A DNA stretch of 44,693 nt from Shewanella sp. c952 (GTDB lineage: Bacteria; Pseudomonadota; Gammaproteobacteria; Enterobacterales; Shewanellaceae): assembly GCF_019654975.1 (NCBI RefSeq), contig NZ_BPEW01000035.1, forward strand, positions 1 through 44,693, in the 5' to 3' direction. Below the pieces are notes generated by a model, which ran no database searches, was not told where the DNA came from, and saw only the letters and a list, made by a program, of their open reading frames with translations. A program made the position numbers and the translations under genes. Shown piece by piece: positions 25,125 to 33,473 of this stretch. Within the stretch, counting starts at the first letter, position 1, and the number at the start of each line of letters is the position of its first letter.

Positions 25125-26350
25125 TAACCATAAAACTGATAACACACCAATATCGCTGCCACTATACCTGCTAGATCAGCAAATAAACCGCAAGCGAGAG
25201 CATGTCTACCGTTACGTATTCCAACGGCACCAAAATATACCGCCAGCACGTAAAACGTCGTTTCGGTACTGCCTTGCAATATTGCGGCAAGGCGACCAGC
25301 AAAAGAATCTACGCCATAGTGCTGCATAGTCTCAAGCATCATCGCTCTTGCGCCAGAGCCACTAAATGGTTTCATAATAGCTGTAGGCATGGCATCAACG
25401 AAGCGTGTGTCGCCGCCTGCAAATACGACAAGCCCTGCCAATGTATTTAATAGATAATCCAGTGCACCTGAAGCACGCAGTAACGCTATCGCTAATAACA
25501 TAGCAAGTAAATAAGGTATGAGCTTTATGGATTGGGCAAAGCCCTCTTTCGCTCCTTCAATAAACTCATCATATACAGCAATTTTACGCTGACCCGCAAC
25601 CAGTACAAAGCTGAAAATGAGTAACAGTAGAATACCATTACCCATTGCAGTACTCATCTCGCCGATTGCAGTAACGGTAAGAGTCGATAAGTAAAACATC
25701 AAAGCCGTTAACGTGGCCAAAATCCCGGCGGCATAGGCGATCACCACTGTATTTAAAATTGATAAACGCTGCACAATAGCAACGGCCAGCACGCCCGCTA
25801 ACGTCGATGCTGATGTGGCTAATAAGATAGGTAGAAATATATCAGCTGGCGCTGCGGCTCCTTGCTGTGCACGATAAAGAAATACCGTTACTGGCACCAA
25901 CGTGATTGAGGAAGTATTGAGTACCAAAAACAGAATTTGTGCATTGGTCGCAGTGTGCTTAACAGGGTTTAAAGTCTGAAGGTCTTGCATCGCCTTTAAG
26001 CCTAACGGAGTGGCAGCATTGTCTAAACCTAGCATATTAGCAGTTAGGTTCATGGTAACGCTGCCGTAGGCAGGGTGCCCTCTTGGCACCTCAGGCATCA
26101 AACGTGATAACAACGGCTCAAAAGCACGAGAAAAGAAGGCAACGACTCCTGCCTTTTCGCCGACTCGCATAAGACCCATCCACAAACAAAGTACCCCAAT
26201 TAGGCCTAACGCTATCTCTGCAGCTAATTGAGCACTGGAAAAAATGGCGGCTACACTTTCGCTCAGTACGCCAAAGTTGCCACTTAGCAGTTGTATAAAG
26301 ATGGCAGCCAATGCAACGGCAAAAAAACTAAACCAAATCTTATTCAACAC
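25124..26350 (-). CDS. SpmA-SpmB-like membrane protein with two nucleoside-recognition (Gate) domains
   Basis: This 408-residue polytopic membrane protein looks like a fusion of the spore maturation proteins SpmA and SpmB. It has two related halves of membrane segments, each with a Gate-domain signature: MNLTANMLGLDNAATPLGLKAM near residue 100, and MPTAIMKPFSGSGARAMM in the second half, followed by GSTETTFYVLAVYFGAVG. The organism is not a spore former, so the name is misleading. A small-molecule or ion transport role is likely, but the substrate is unknown. The start is GTG at 26350 after a GGAGAGGG stretch. The gene is alone, opposed to rsmF, with its start region close to the rsmF start. 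Confidence 0.85.
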   Translation of the reverse strand: MLNKIWFSFFAVALAAIFIQLLSGNFGVLSESVAAIFSSAQLAAEIALGLIGVLCLWMGLMRVGEKAGVVAFFSRAFEPLLSRLMPEVPRGHPAYGSVTMNLTANMLGLDNAATPLGLKAMQDLQTLNPVKHTATNAQILFLVLNTSSITLVPVTVFLYRAQQGAAAPADIFLPILLATSASTLAGVLAVAIVQRLSILNTVVIAYAAGILATLTALMFYLSTLTVTAIGEMSTAMGNGILLLLIFSFVLVAGQRKIAVYDEFIEGAKEGFAQSIKLIPYLLAMLLAIALLRASGALDYLLNTLAGLVVFAGGDTRFVDAMPTAIMKPFSGSGARAMMLETMQHYGVDSFAGRLAAILQGSTETTFYVLAVYFGAVGIRNGRHALACGLFADLAGIVAAILVCYQFYG

Positions 26351-26462
26351 TCACTATCCCTCTCCTGATCGGGTGCAACGCAACACTCTTCCATACATGT
26401 GCTCCCACTATATATATATTTCAGTATATAATCAGACTACTTTATCGCATTACCTTCGGCAT

Positions 26463-27887
26463 ATGGCTCATTTTAATCAAAATTTTATCAATAGCATCGC
26501 ACAAGATCTTCCTTCTCACCTCTCCATGGAAGATTTTATCTGCTTCAGCAGTAAGCCGCTTCGCCCCTCTATACGGGTAAATACACTAAAGATTTCACGC
26601 AATGATTTTATCAAGCTAATGGCGCCTAAAGGTTGGCACTTCGATCCCATTCCTTGGTGTGAAAATGGTTTCTGGATTGAATTGGATCAAGAAGTCCAGC
26701 TCGGTAACACCATAGAACATCTACAAGGGCTGTTTTATATCCAAGAAGCCAGCTCAATGTTACCGCCAACGACACTCCTCTCAGCGGAGCAAAGTGATGC
26801 GAAACAATATGTGTTAGACATGGCGTCAGCCCCCGGTTCTAAAACGACACAAATTGCCGCTTTAATGGGGAATAAAGGCTTACTTGTAGCAAATGAGTAC
26901 TCCGCAAGTCGAGTCAAAGTGCTGCATGCGAATATCGCCCGCATGGGCGTAGCAAACTGCGCGTTAACGCACTTTGATGCTCGTGTATTTGGCGAGTATA
27001 TGTTTGAAATATTTGACTCGATATTGCTCGACGCTCCTTGTAGCGGTGAAGGCACCATAAGAAAAGATCCTGATGCATTAAAGAATTGGGACAATAATGA
27101 TGTAAAGGGAATTGTTGATACCCAAAAAGCACTCATTGACTCTGCTTTTCAATCATTGAAAACTGGCGGTGAACTGGTTTACTCAACGTGTGCATTAAGT
27201 CGACAAGAAAACCAAAATGTTTGTGACTATTTAAAGCAACGCTACCCCGACGCTGTTGAGTTTATTAATCTGTCTTCACTATTTCCTGGCGCAGATAAGT
27301 CCTGTACCGAAGAGGGCTTTTTACACGTGTGGCCACAAATATATGACAGTGAAGGCTTCTTTGTTGCCAAAATAAAGAAAGTCACTTCAATAGAGCGCAC
27401 ACTACCTGAACCGAGAAAACAAAAGAATTTTCCATTTGAAAAGGCGTCTGCCAAAAAAATTGCAGAAATAGCAGAATACCTAAAAACATCATTCGATATC
27501 GTGTTACCAAGTGAAAATGATATCTACGTTCGAGACGCAGAAGTTTGGCTTTTCCCTGAAGCCTTCCATAAACTCATCGGTAAAATGCGTTTTCAACGTA
27601 TTGGAATGAAATTAGCTGATGTGCTTAAAAAAGGTTTTAAAGTCAAGCATGAAGCGGTATTGGCGTTAGCGTCACCGGATACTATCGAGCTCACCGATGA
27701 TGAAGCGCAAGTATTTTTAATGGGCAGAGATATTACCTTAAATGAAAAAGTGAAGCCTCAAGGTGAAACCATTGTCAGTTATGCGGGAGTATCTTTGGGA
27801 GTCGTTAAGCACCTTGGTAATAAGTTAAAAAACAATCTTCCCAGAGACTTAGTTAAAGATAAAATTGCGCGCTACAGTCAGCCGTAA
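26463..27887 (+). CDS. rsmF: 16S rRNA (cytosine-1407-C5)-methyltransferase RsmF
   Basis: This 474-residue enzyme transfers methyl from S-adenosylmethionine to C1407 of 16S rRNA; E. coli RsmF (YebU) has 479 residues. Motifs: the SAM-binding ASAPGSKTTQIAALM near residue 120, catalytic DAPCSGEGTIRKDPDA, and the second catalytic Cys in YSTCALSRQENQ. The C-terminal domain (DAEVWLFPE, RIGMKLADV) is the RsmF-specific extension. The frame is open from 26244, but the ATG at 26463 (MAHFNQNFINSIAQDL) gives the family length and is the only sensible start. Its ribosome site is weak. It follows letAB, as in E. coli. Confidence 0.95.
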   Translation: MAHFNQNFINSIAQDLPSHLSMEDFICFSSKPLRPSIRVNTLKISRNDFIKLMAPKGWHFDPIPWCENGFWIELDQEVQLGNTIEHLQGLFYIQEASSMLPPTTLLSAEQSDAKQYVLDMASAPGSKTTQIAALMGNKGLLVANEYSASRVKVLHANIARMGVANCALTHFDARVFGEYMFEIFDSILLDAPCSGEGTIRKDPDALKNWDNNDVKGIVDTQKALIDSAFQSLKTGGELVYSTCALSRQENQNVCDYLKQRYPDAVEFINLSSLFPGADKSCTEEGFLHVWPQIYDSEGFFVAKIKKVTSIERTLPEPRKQKNFPFEKASAKKIAEIAEYLKTSFDIVLPSENDIYVRDAEVWLFPEAFHKLIGKMRFQRIGMKLADVLKKGFKVKHEAVLALASPDTIELTDDEAQVFLMGRDITLNEKVKPQGETIVSYAGVSLGVVKHLGNKLKNNLPRDLVKDKIARYSQP

Positions 27888-27956
27888 TCTTTAGTTACAT
27901 ATAGACCGGACGTAATTAAAAAAAATTAGGCCTAAATGGGAATGCTCTACTACACT

Positions 27957-27963
27957 CTATAAC
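27957..27963 (+). promoter_or_regulatory. Possible sigma-S -10 element of sdsR
   Basis: CTATAAC resembles the sigma-S preferred CTATACT element and has no matching -35, as is common for RpoS promoters. TACACT at 27951-27956 is an alternative. Prediction rests on the identity of the downstream RNA. Confidence 0.4.
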
Positions 27964-27969
27964 ACGAGT

Positions 27970-28091
27970 TTGAACAGAGATTAAGCAATTAGCAGATTTT
28001 AACCTTAAATGGTTAACACCAGTAGCGCACGGCTCCTTGAGAGCCATTCCCCTAGACCCAGAACAATTGGAATAGTTTTGGGTCTTTTTTT
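27970..28091 (+). ncRNA. sdsR: SdsR (RyeB)-like small regulatory RNA
   Basis: The stretch TAGCGCACGGCTC (28023-28035), then GAGCCATTCCCCTAGACC, is nearly the same as the core of enterobacterial SdsR as I recall it. SdsR is an Hfq-dependent, RpoS-controlled RNA that represses porins and other targets. Three hairpins follow in order: TTAACC/GGTTAA (27999-28016), GGCTC/GAGCC (28031-28045), and the terminator (28054-28085) with seven T. The location just after rsmF fits E. coli, where sdsR lies a few genes beyond rsmF. The 5' end is estimated: CTATAAC at 27957-27963 resembles a sigma-S -10 and would start the RNA near 27970 (about 122 nt). A start near 27985 would give the E. coli length (about 104). 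Confidence 0.85.
28054..28091 (+). terminator. Terminator of the SdsR-like RNA
   Basis: An 11-bp stem (28054-28064 with 28075-28085, AGACCCAGAAC, one G-U pair), a 10-nt loop, and seven T including the arm end. It is also the only terminator downstream of rsmF. Confidence 0.9.
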
Positions 28092-28143
28092 GCCTGTTTT
28101 TTACTAGGTTACAACTTCCAAAGCTATAACGGAGAAATAAGCA

Positions 28144-28932
28144 TTATCTACCGGCAAGGCGTGCAGCGTCTTTGAACAAGTTGAAGAAGTTTTCAGTGGT
28201 ATACTCAGCCACATCAGGGTATTTTTCACCTCGAAGCTCAGCAACAAACTCGGCGACATCACGAACAAATGCTGGCTGGTTTTCTTTACCACGATGGGGA
28301 ACAGGTGCTAAATAAGGCGAGTCGGTTTCAACCAGCAATCTATCTTTTGGGACCTTTCTAATCACGCTACGCAGTTCGCCAGCATTCTTAAACGTCACAA
28401 TGCCTGAAACTGAAATGTAAAAACCCATATCTATTGCTGCTTTTGCCATTTCCCAGCTTTCTGTAAAACAGTGCAATACGCCACCGACGGTGTCGGCATT
28501 GCCACGCTTTAAAAAGTTAAGCGTATCTTCGCGAGCATCACGGGTATGAATTATTAAAGGCTTTTTAACTTTAACAGCCAAATCGATTTGCTGTTCAAAA
28601 CAAGATTGCTGTAACGCTTTTGTCTCATTGGCATAAAAATAATCAAGCCCTGTTTCACCAATAGCCACCACTTTTTCGTCACGGGCAAATTTTTCTATTT
28701 CTTCAACATTAAGGCCATCTTGGACATCTAGTGGATGTACTCCGGCAGATAGAAAAACCTCTTCGAATGAAGCCATTTTCTGCTTCATTTCAACAAAGCC
28801 TTGCTGCCTAACATTCACGCAAAGAAAGTAAGCAATATCACGTGCTTTTGCGGCACTAATGATATTTTTTAGTGAGTCTTGATCTGGGGCCGTTTTAAGA
28901 CGATCTAAATGGCAATGTGAATCGATAAGCAC
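28144..28932 (-). CDS. ycfH: TatD-family metal-dependent hydrolase (YcfH-like)
   Basis: This TatD-family TIM-barrel metallohydrolase has about 262 residues. The family includes 3'-5' DNases, but the physiological role of this paralogue is unclear. Metal ligands are visible: DSHCHLD at the N-terminus, GETGLDYFY, IIHTRDAREDT, LHCFT and ETDSPYLAPVPHRGKENQP. It resembles E. coli YcfH, which likewise follows holB. The start is uncertain. A TTG at 28947 opens the frame but has no ribosome site. The GTG at 28932 has a weak GGA and places DSHCHLD at the same distance as in YcfH, so I use it. It is the last gene of the pabC operon. Confidence 0.92.
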   Translation of the reverse strand: MLIDSHCHLDRLKTAPDQDSLKNIISAAKARDIAYFLCVNVRQQGFVEMKQKMASFEEVFLSAGVHPLDVQDGLNVEEIEKFARDEKVVAIGETGLDYFYANETKALQQSCFEQQIDLAVKVKKPLIIHTRDAREDTLNFLKRGNADTVGGVLHCFTESWEMAKAAIDMGFYISVSGIVTFKNAGELRSVIRKVPKDRLLVETDSPYLAPVPHRGKENQPAFVRDVAEFVAELRGEKYPDVAEYTTENFFNLFKDAARLAGR

Positions 28933-28973
28933 AGGTGCGTCCAACAAGCAAAAAGGAGAGCAAGTCTACCGAG

Positions 28974-29300
28974 CTACATAGTGCAGGTCAAATCTGAAGA
29001 GGAAAGTTCGTGTGACAATAACTGTTCAATATGGTGTTTATGCATATCAGGTTCAGAAACAATTTTAACCCCTATGCCTGCAGGACGGCCACCAGGAGCA
29101 CCGAGAGGGTTTATCCAAACAACTGAGCCCTCAAACTGCATCTTTTCAGTCGTGCCAGGCAAACGATAAACCACTGACAATGATTGCCCTAAAACAAAGC
29201 CATCAGTACTGCCAATAAATAACCCCGCTGGCTTAATAAAAGGCATATAAGCCCGATAAAGCTGGTGCAAAGTATCAAAATTAACAACAAGATTTGTCAT
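28974..29300 (-). CDS. pilZ: Type IV pilus assembly protein PilZ
   Basis: This 108-residue cytoplasmic PilZ-domain protein corresponds to the founding PilZ of type IV pilus biogenesis, which acts with the PilB motor and FimX. It lacks the RxxxR and (D/N)xSxxG c-di-GMP motifs of the wider family, as true PilZ does. It keeps the strands EGSVVWINPLG and RPAGIGVKIV. It lies 6 bp after holB, the conserved holB-pilZ pairing also found in Pseudomonas. Type IV pilus genes themselves are not in this window. Confidence 0.92.
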   Translation of the reverse strand: MTNLVVNFDTLHQLYRAYMPFIKPAGLFIGSTDGFVLGQSLSVVYRLPGTTEKMQFEGSVVWINPLGAPGGRPAGIGVKIVSEPDMHKHHIEQLLSHELSSSDLTCTM

Positions 29301-29306
29301 AGAGGA

Positions 29307-30224
29307 TTAGCATTCCATTAATTGAGTGTATTCCAGCACCATACTTTCAAATAAGCCCAGTACGTTAATTGTTGGCATGACAGAAAGCCGTGTTTCTTGC
29401 TGCATGATTTTAGCGGAAAATGCGACAATAGCAGAGCGTTTTAACGGCTCAATAGTGCTATCTGTAACCAATTTTCGATGCAGTACTAGGTATAAAACTT
29501 TAATAGCGTCAGAAACTTGCTTTTCGTTTACATTTTGTAAACTAGCACAGAGCTGCTTTGACAACAAACTTTCAATCCAGCCTTTTCTAAACGCTAAAAG
29601 GCTTTGATAGCGACCAGTTTCAATAGCCGACACAATGGCTAGCGGTCCGCCAACGACTGGTAAGCTCCAGCTATAATCAGTAGATGTTTTCAATTCTTCG
29701 TTGAGCCAACTCTTTACTTCAGCTCTTGAGGGAAGGTTCACCTGCACTCGCTGGCAGCGACTGCTTATCGTTGCCATCAGTCGACTAGGCGAGTTAGCTT
29801 GCAGCAATAATATCGTTTCTTTACCGGGCTCTTCCAGTGTTTTGAGTAACGCATTCGCTGAAGCTTGATTGAGCCGCTCGCAATTTAATATCACCGCTAC
29901 GCGTCGACCACCCTGCTGGGCAGTCGTCGTCAGCTTTTGACATAAGGCTCTAATCTGGTCGACTTTAATTTGCGCACCATCAGCCTCTATTTGATAAAAA
30001 TCTGGATGACTATTTGCCTCCACAAGCTGACACGGTTTGCAAAAACCGCACGCTCCAGCTTGCCCAACTTGGCTACATAGTGACGCTTTAGCCAGTCCAA
30101 GTGCGAGTATCTCACCACCATAACCTGCATCTAAACCGATAAGATAAGCATGTGCGACTTGTTGACGCTTCAACTGCGTAAAATATGTCTCGCTAGCACT
30201 TTGTAGCCAAGGTAAATGATGCAT
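29307..30224 (-). CDS. holB: DNA polymerase III delta-prime subunit
   Basis: This 305-residue clamp-loader subunit loads the beta clamp onto primed DNA with DnaX and HolA. It has a zinc module CGFCKPC near residue 50-56, the AAA+ segments VAVILNCERLNQASANALLKTLEEP, and the arginine-finger SRCQ motif. The Walker A place reads GLDAGYGGE and lacks GKT, as expected for the non-ATPase delta-prime. The frame is open to 30293, but the ATG at 30224 comes one base after the tmk stop. It gives MHHLPWLQSASETYFTQL, the normal N-terminus. Confidence 0.95.
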   Translation of the reverse strand: MHHLPWLQSASETYFTQLKRQQVAHAYLIGLDAGYGGEILALGLAKASLCSQVGQAGACGFCKPCQLVEANSHPDFYQIEADGAQIKVDQIRALCQKLTTTAQQGGRRVAVILNCERLNQASANALLKTLEEPGKETILLLQANSPSRLMATISSRCQRVQVNLPSRAEVKSWLNEELKTSTDYSWSLPVVGGPLAIVSAIETGRYQSLLAFRKGWIESLLSKQLCASLQNVNEKQVSDAIKVLYLVLHRKLVTDSTIEPLKRSAIVAFSAKIMQQETRLSVMPTINVLGLFESMVLEYTQLMEC

Positions 30225-30225
30225 G

Positions 30226-30870
30226 CTACCAAGCCTGATCTTGTAATACAGCAATAATATCTTTGTGCACAGCAGCCATACTTTGGCTAGCATCGATAAT
30301 CATGATTGAATCATCATTATCTGCGTATGACAAAAATGTCGCCCGGGTGCGATTAAAAAATGCTAACTCTTGTTGCTCAATGCGATCTAACTCACCACGA
30401 TTGGCCGCCCGCGCTAAACCTAGCTTTGGGTCAATGTCGAGATAAAGAGTCAAATCAGGTTTAAAACCTTTTAGCGTCGCTTCACTAATTGACGAAACTA
30501 GCGGCATTAGCCCACGCCCTCCGCCTTGATAAGCGAGCGAAGATAAATTATGTCTATCACCTAAAACCCATTTGCCTTCAGCAAGTGATGGCTTTATCAC
30601 ATTGGCGACCAATTGCGCTCTAGCTGCATAGAAAATTAAACATTCAGCTTCATCACATAATGGATCTGATTTATTGGCAATCTTAACCAAGTCACGCATC
30701 TGCTCCGCGAGTGGTGTTCCACCAGGTTCACGGGTACATACGGGCGCTTGCCCCGTATGCTTTTCAATAAAATCGCGAACTAATGCAATGGCGCTCGATT
30801 TACCCGCTCCTTCTAAGCCCTCTATAACAACGAATTTTGCGTTTCTAACCGTGGTTGATTCTATAGTCAT
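30226..30870 (-). CDS. tmk: Thymidylate kinase
   Basis: This 214-residue kinase phosphorylates dTMP to dTDP. It has the P-loop EGLEGAGKS (residues 17-25), the DR(Y/H)-type segment LGDRHNLSSLAYQGGGRGL, and TREPGGTPLAEQMR. The GGGRGL-containing lid fits bacterial TMPK. The ATG overlaps the mltG stop by the ATGA junction, so the two are translationally coupled. holB follows after one base. Confidence 0.96.
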   Translation of the reverse strand: MTIESTTVRNAKFVVIEGLEGAGKSSAIALVRDFIEKHTGQAPVCTREPGGTPLAEQMRDLVKIANKSDPLCDEAECLIFYAARAQLVANVIKPSLAEGKWVLGDRHNLSSLAYQGGGRGLMPLVSSISEATLKGFKPDLTLYLDIDPKLGLARAANRGELDRIEQQELAFFNRTRATFLSYADNDDSIMIIDASQSMAAVHKDIIAVLQDQAW

Positions 30871-31877
30871 CGATTTCTCTGATATTTGTTTACTGCTCGA
30901 TTATGCTCTTGCAATGTTCTTGAAAATACATGGCTGCCATCATTTCGAGAGACAAAATAAAAATAATCCACATCCGCTGGATTTGCTGCGGCTTGAATAG
31001 CAGCAAGACTCGGCGCCGCGATGGGCGTAGGTGGTAAGCCATTAATTCGGTATGTATTAAATGCTGTTTTTTCTCTTAAATCTTTGCGGGTAATATTGCC
31101 TTCATAGCGTTCACCCATACCGTAAATAACAGTAGGATCTGTTTGTAAACGCATACCTTTATTTAGTCGATTAATAAATACAGCCGCAATCCAAGGGCGT
31201 TCGCTTGCTTTACCGGTCTCCTTTTCGATTATCGATGCAAGGATCAGTAACTCATATGCGGATTCTAAAGGCAGCCCTTCTTGACGGTTATTCCAAGCAT
31301 TTTCCAGTTCAACTTGCATTTTTCGATAACTTTCTTGCAATAATGCCTCGGCTGAATTATTCGCTCTGTAATGATAGGTATCTGGAAAAAACTTACCTTC
31401 AACTAATCCTGAATCATCGCCATTATTAAGCAAAATTTGCGCAAACAGTCCTTCATCGAACTTAAGCTTGGGTTGCTCGAGTAGCAGCTGTTGCCACTCT
31501 TTGACTGTTTGCCCTTCTAGTAAGGTAAGTGCAAAAGATTTCTCTCGCCCAGAGACAATTTTCAGCAGTAAGCTCGTCACTGTATCCTCAGGCTCAACAT
31601 CATATAGTCCAGACTTTATCTGTGCTAACTCAGGATTTAATCGTACTAACCATTTTAGCTTCCAACCATCATCTTCAATGAGGCTTTGCTGCCGAAGAAG
31701 CTGACTAAACTGGCTAAAAGAGGTCCCTCTTTGGATCTCTAACTCCTGGGTTGCGTCAATCTTTAGCGGTGATTGGGCAAACTGAGTTAACGTTTGATAG
31801 CCCCTGTATCCCCCAAGCGCAGCAATTGTAAGTAGCGTAAACCCCGTCGCTAAAAAACCAATTAAAAATTTCTTCAT
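30867..31877 (-). CDS. mltG: Endolytic murein transglycosylase MltG
   Basis: This 336-residue inner-membrane enzyme (YceG family) cleaves nascent glycan strands and so sets their length. It has one N-terminal membrane segment (about 5-24, FLIGFLATGFTLLTIAALGG), a LysM-like region, then the catalytic YceG domain. Signature: LILASIIEKETGKASERPWIAAVFINRL with the catalytic Glu, LQTDPTVIYGMG, and TYRINGLPPTPIAAPSLAAIQAA. It overlaps both pabC (upstream) and tmk (downstream) by ATGA. The length fits E. coli MltG (340). Confidence 0.96.
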   Translation of the reverse strand: MKKFLIGFLATGFTLLTIAALGGYRGYQTLTQFAQSPLKIDATQELEIQRGTSFSQFSQLLRQQSLIEDDGWKLKWLVRLNPELAQIKSGLYDVEPEDTVTSLLLKIVSGREKSFALTLLEGQTVKEWQQLLLEQPKLKFDEGLFAQILLNNGDDSGLVEGKFFPDTYHYRANNSAEALLQESYRKMQVELENAWNNRQEGLPLESAYELLILASIIEKETGKASERPWIAAVFINRLNKGMRLQTDPTVIYGMGERYEGNITRKDLREKTAFNTYRINGLPPTPIAAPSLAAIQAAANPADVDYFYFVSRNDGSHVFSRTLQEHNRAVNKYQRNR

Positions 31878-32692
31878 AATGTCAGATTAAGTCGCTCTCT
31901 TAATAGGGATGTAAAAGGTGCTTTTTGCAAAATATGCTGATCGATTAAATTAATATCGACAACGCCAAGTAAACTGTTGGTCATAAATGCATGTTTAACG
32001 TTACACAGATTACTCAGGTTCAACTCAGTGATTGAAACAGTAAAGTTCATCGCCAGTAGTTGATAGATAACCTGCTCTCTCATCATGCCAGCAACACCGG
32101 CATAAGCAAGTTTTGGGGTCACTATGCCGACCTCAGTTTCAAAAAACAGATTAGCCATCGATGATTCGATTATATTGCGCTTACTATCGAGTACTAACCA
32201 GTCATCATACCCATCAGCAAGTGACTCCGATTTTATCAGCACCTGCTCCAATCGATTACAATGTTTAATGCCGGCTAAACGAGGCTGGCTTGCCAATAAT
32301 ATATCTGAAGTTTGTAAGCTAATCCCTTGGCTTTGCCAGCCTTGATAAACGTCTGGAAACGGATGAACCGATACAACTTCATTAATAGATTGATTGGTAT
32401 TGGGTGGCGTATAACCTCGTCCACCCACACCACGAGATAACAACACTTTAAGACACGACTGGGGATTTTGTTGAGCGCATTCTAACAATCGCGCACGAAG
32501 GCTCTGTGACGGCTGCCAGTCAAACCCCAAACGTTTTGCGCCTTGAGTTAACCGCAAAAAGTGAGATTCAACGAATTGAATCTCACTTTTGTTTACTCGC
32601 ATCGTTGCAAATAGACCATCACCGTAGGCTAACCCCCTATCAAGAGGGTTAATCGTGGCATCAGGTTGTCCATTAACCCAAATTGTCGACAT
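31874..32692 (-). CDS. pabC: Aminodeoxychorismate lyase
   Basis: This 272-residue PLP enzyme of fold type IV converts aminodeoxychorismate to 4-aminobenzoate and pyruvate in folate synthesis. GIKHCNRLEQVLIKSES contains the PLP lysine; DRGLAYGDGLFATMRV, LLSRGVGGRGY and MANLFFETE are family segments. It is the first gene of the six-gene operon; the 131 bp upstream must hold the promoter, but no clear -35/-10 pair was identified. The ATG at 32692 fits the family N-terminus (MSTIWVNGQPDATINPLDRG). Confidence 0.95.
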   Translation of the reverse strand: MSTIWVNGQPDATINPLDRGLAYGDGLFATMRVNKSEIQFVESHFLRLTQGAKRLGFDWQPSQSLRARLLECAQQNPQSCLKVLLSRGVGGRGYTPPNTNQSINEVVSVHPFPDVYQGWQSQGISLQTSDILLASQPRLAGIKHCNRLEQVLIKSESLADGYDDWLVLDSKRNIIESSMANLFFETEVGIVTPKLAYAGVAGMMREQVIYQLLAMNFTVSITELNLSNLCNVKHAFMTNSLLGVVDINLIDQHILQKAPFTSLLRERLNLTL

Positions 32693-32823
32693 TAGCTATC
32701 CTAACTAATTTTACCTGTATGGCGACTCGCTGAATTTTTGACATGGCACTATGCATCCTGGATATAGAGTCGTTTTCAACATACTGCTCTACAGCTGTTA
32801 AACACATAGTGACCATCGCTAAA

Positions 32824-33462
32824 TTACTTTGCTAACAGGTGCTGTATACGCGCTTTAAGAATATCGGTCGCGATACGGTTCTTACCACCACGCGGAACAA
32901 TAATATCCGCATACTGTTTAGACGGTTCAATGAACTGTAAAAACATTGGACGCACCGTTTCAGTATACTGAGACATCACAGATTCCATTGTTCTGCCACG
33001 CTCAGCCACATCGCGAGATAATCTTCGCATGAAGCAGATATCAAGTGGTGTATCCATAAACACACTCGCATCCATTTGATCGCGCAGAGCGGGATCGGTC
33101 AGTAATAAAATCCCCTCAAGAATAATGACTTTCTTCGGGGTCAAGTTTACTTTTTCTTCAGTACGAGTATGTTCGGTGTAACTGTAAACGGGAATATCAA
33201 CCGGATTACCATCTTTAAGTGCTTGAAGATGTTTACACAAAAGCTCATGGTCTAACGCTTTTGGATGATCGTAATTGGTTAGCACTCGCTCATCCATCGA
33301 CAAGTGACCTTGGTCTCGATAGTAGGCATCTTCTGCAATTACACCGATTTGGTCAGTACCAAGATCACGACATAGCTCTTCATAAATCGTTTTAGCAATA
33401 AGGCTTTTACCTGACGCTGACGCACCCGCAATGGCGATTACAACACATTGTTTTGAATTCAT
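32824..33462 (-). CDS. udk: Uridine kinase
   Basis: This 212-residue kinase phosphorylates uridine and cytidine for pyrimidine salvage, matching E. coli Udk (213). Walker A GASASGKS lies at residues 13-20. EDAYYRDQ, TNYDHPKALDHELL, LEGILLLTD and RRLSRDVAERGRTMESV are conserved. The ATG at 33462 is 11 bp after the mrp stop, so mrp-udk are probably one unit. No intrinsic terminator was seen after it. Confidence 0.97.
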   Translation of the reverse strand: MNSKQCVVIAIAGASASGKSLIAKTIYEELCRDLGTDQIGVIAEDAYYRDQGHLSMDERVLTNYDHPKALDHELLCKHLQALKDGNPVDIPVYSYTEHTRTEEKVNLTPKKVIILEGILLLTDPALRDQMDASVFMDTPLDICFMRRLSRDVAERGRTMESVMSQYTETVRPMFLQFIEPSKQYADIIVPRGGKNRIATDILKARIQHLLAK

Positions 33463-33473
33463 TTTTTAAAACC

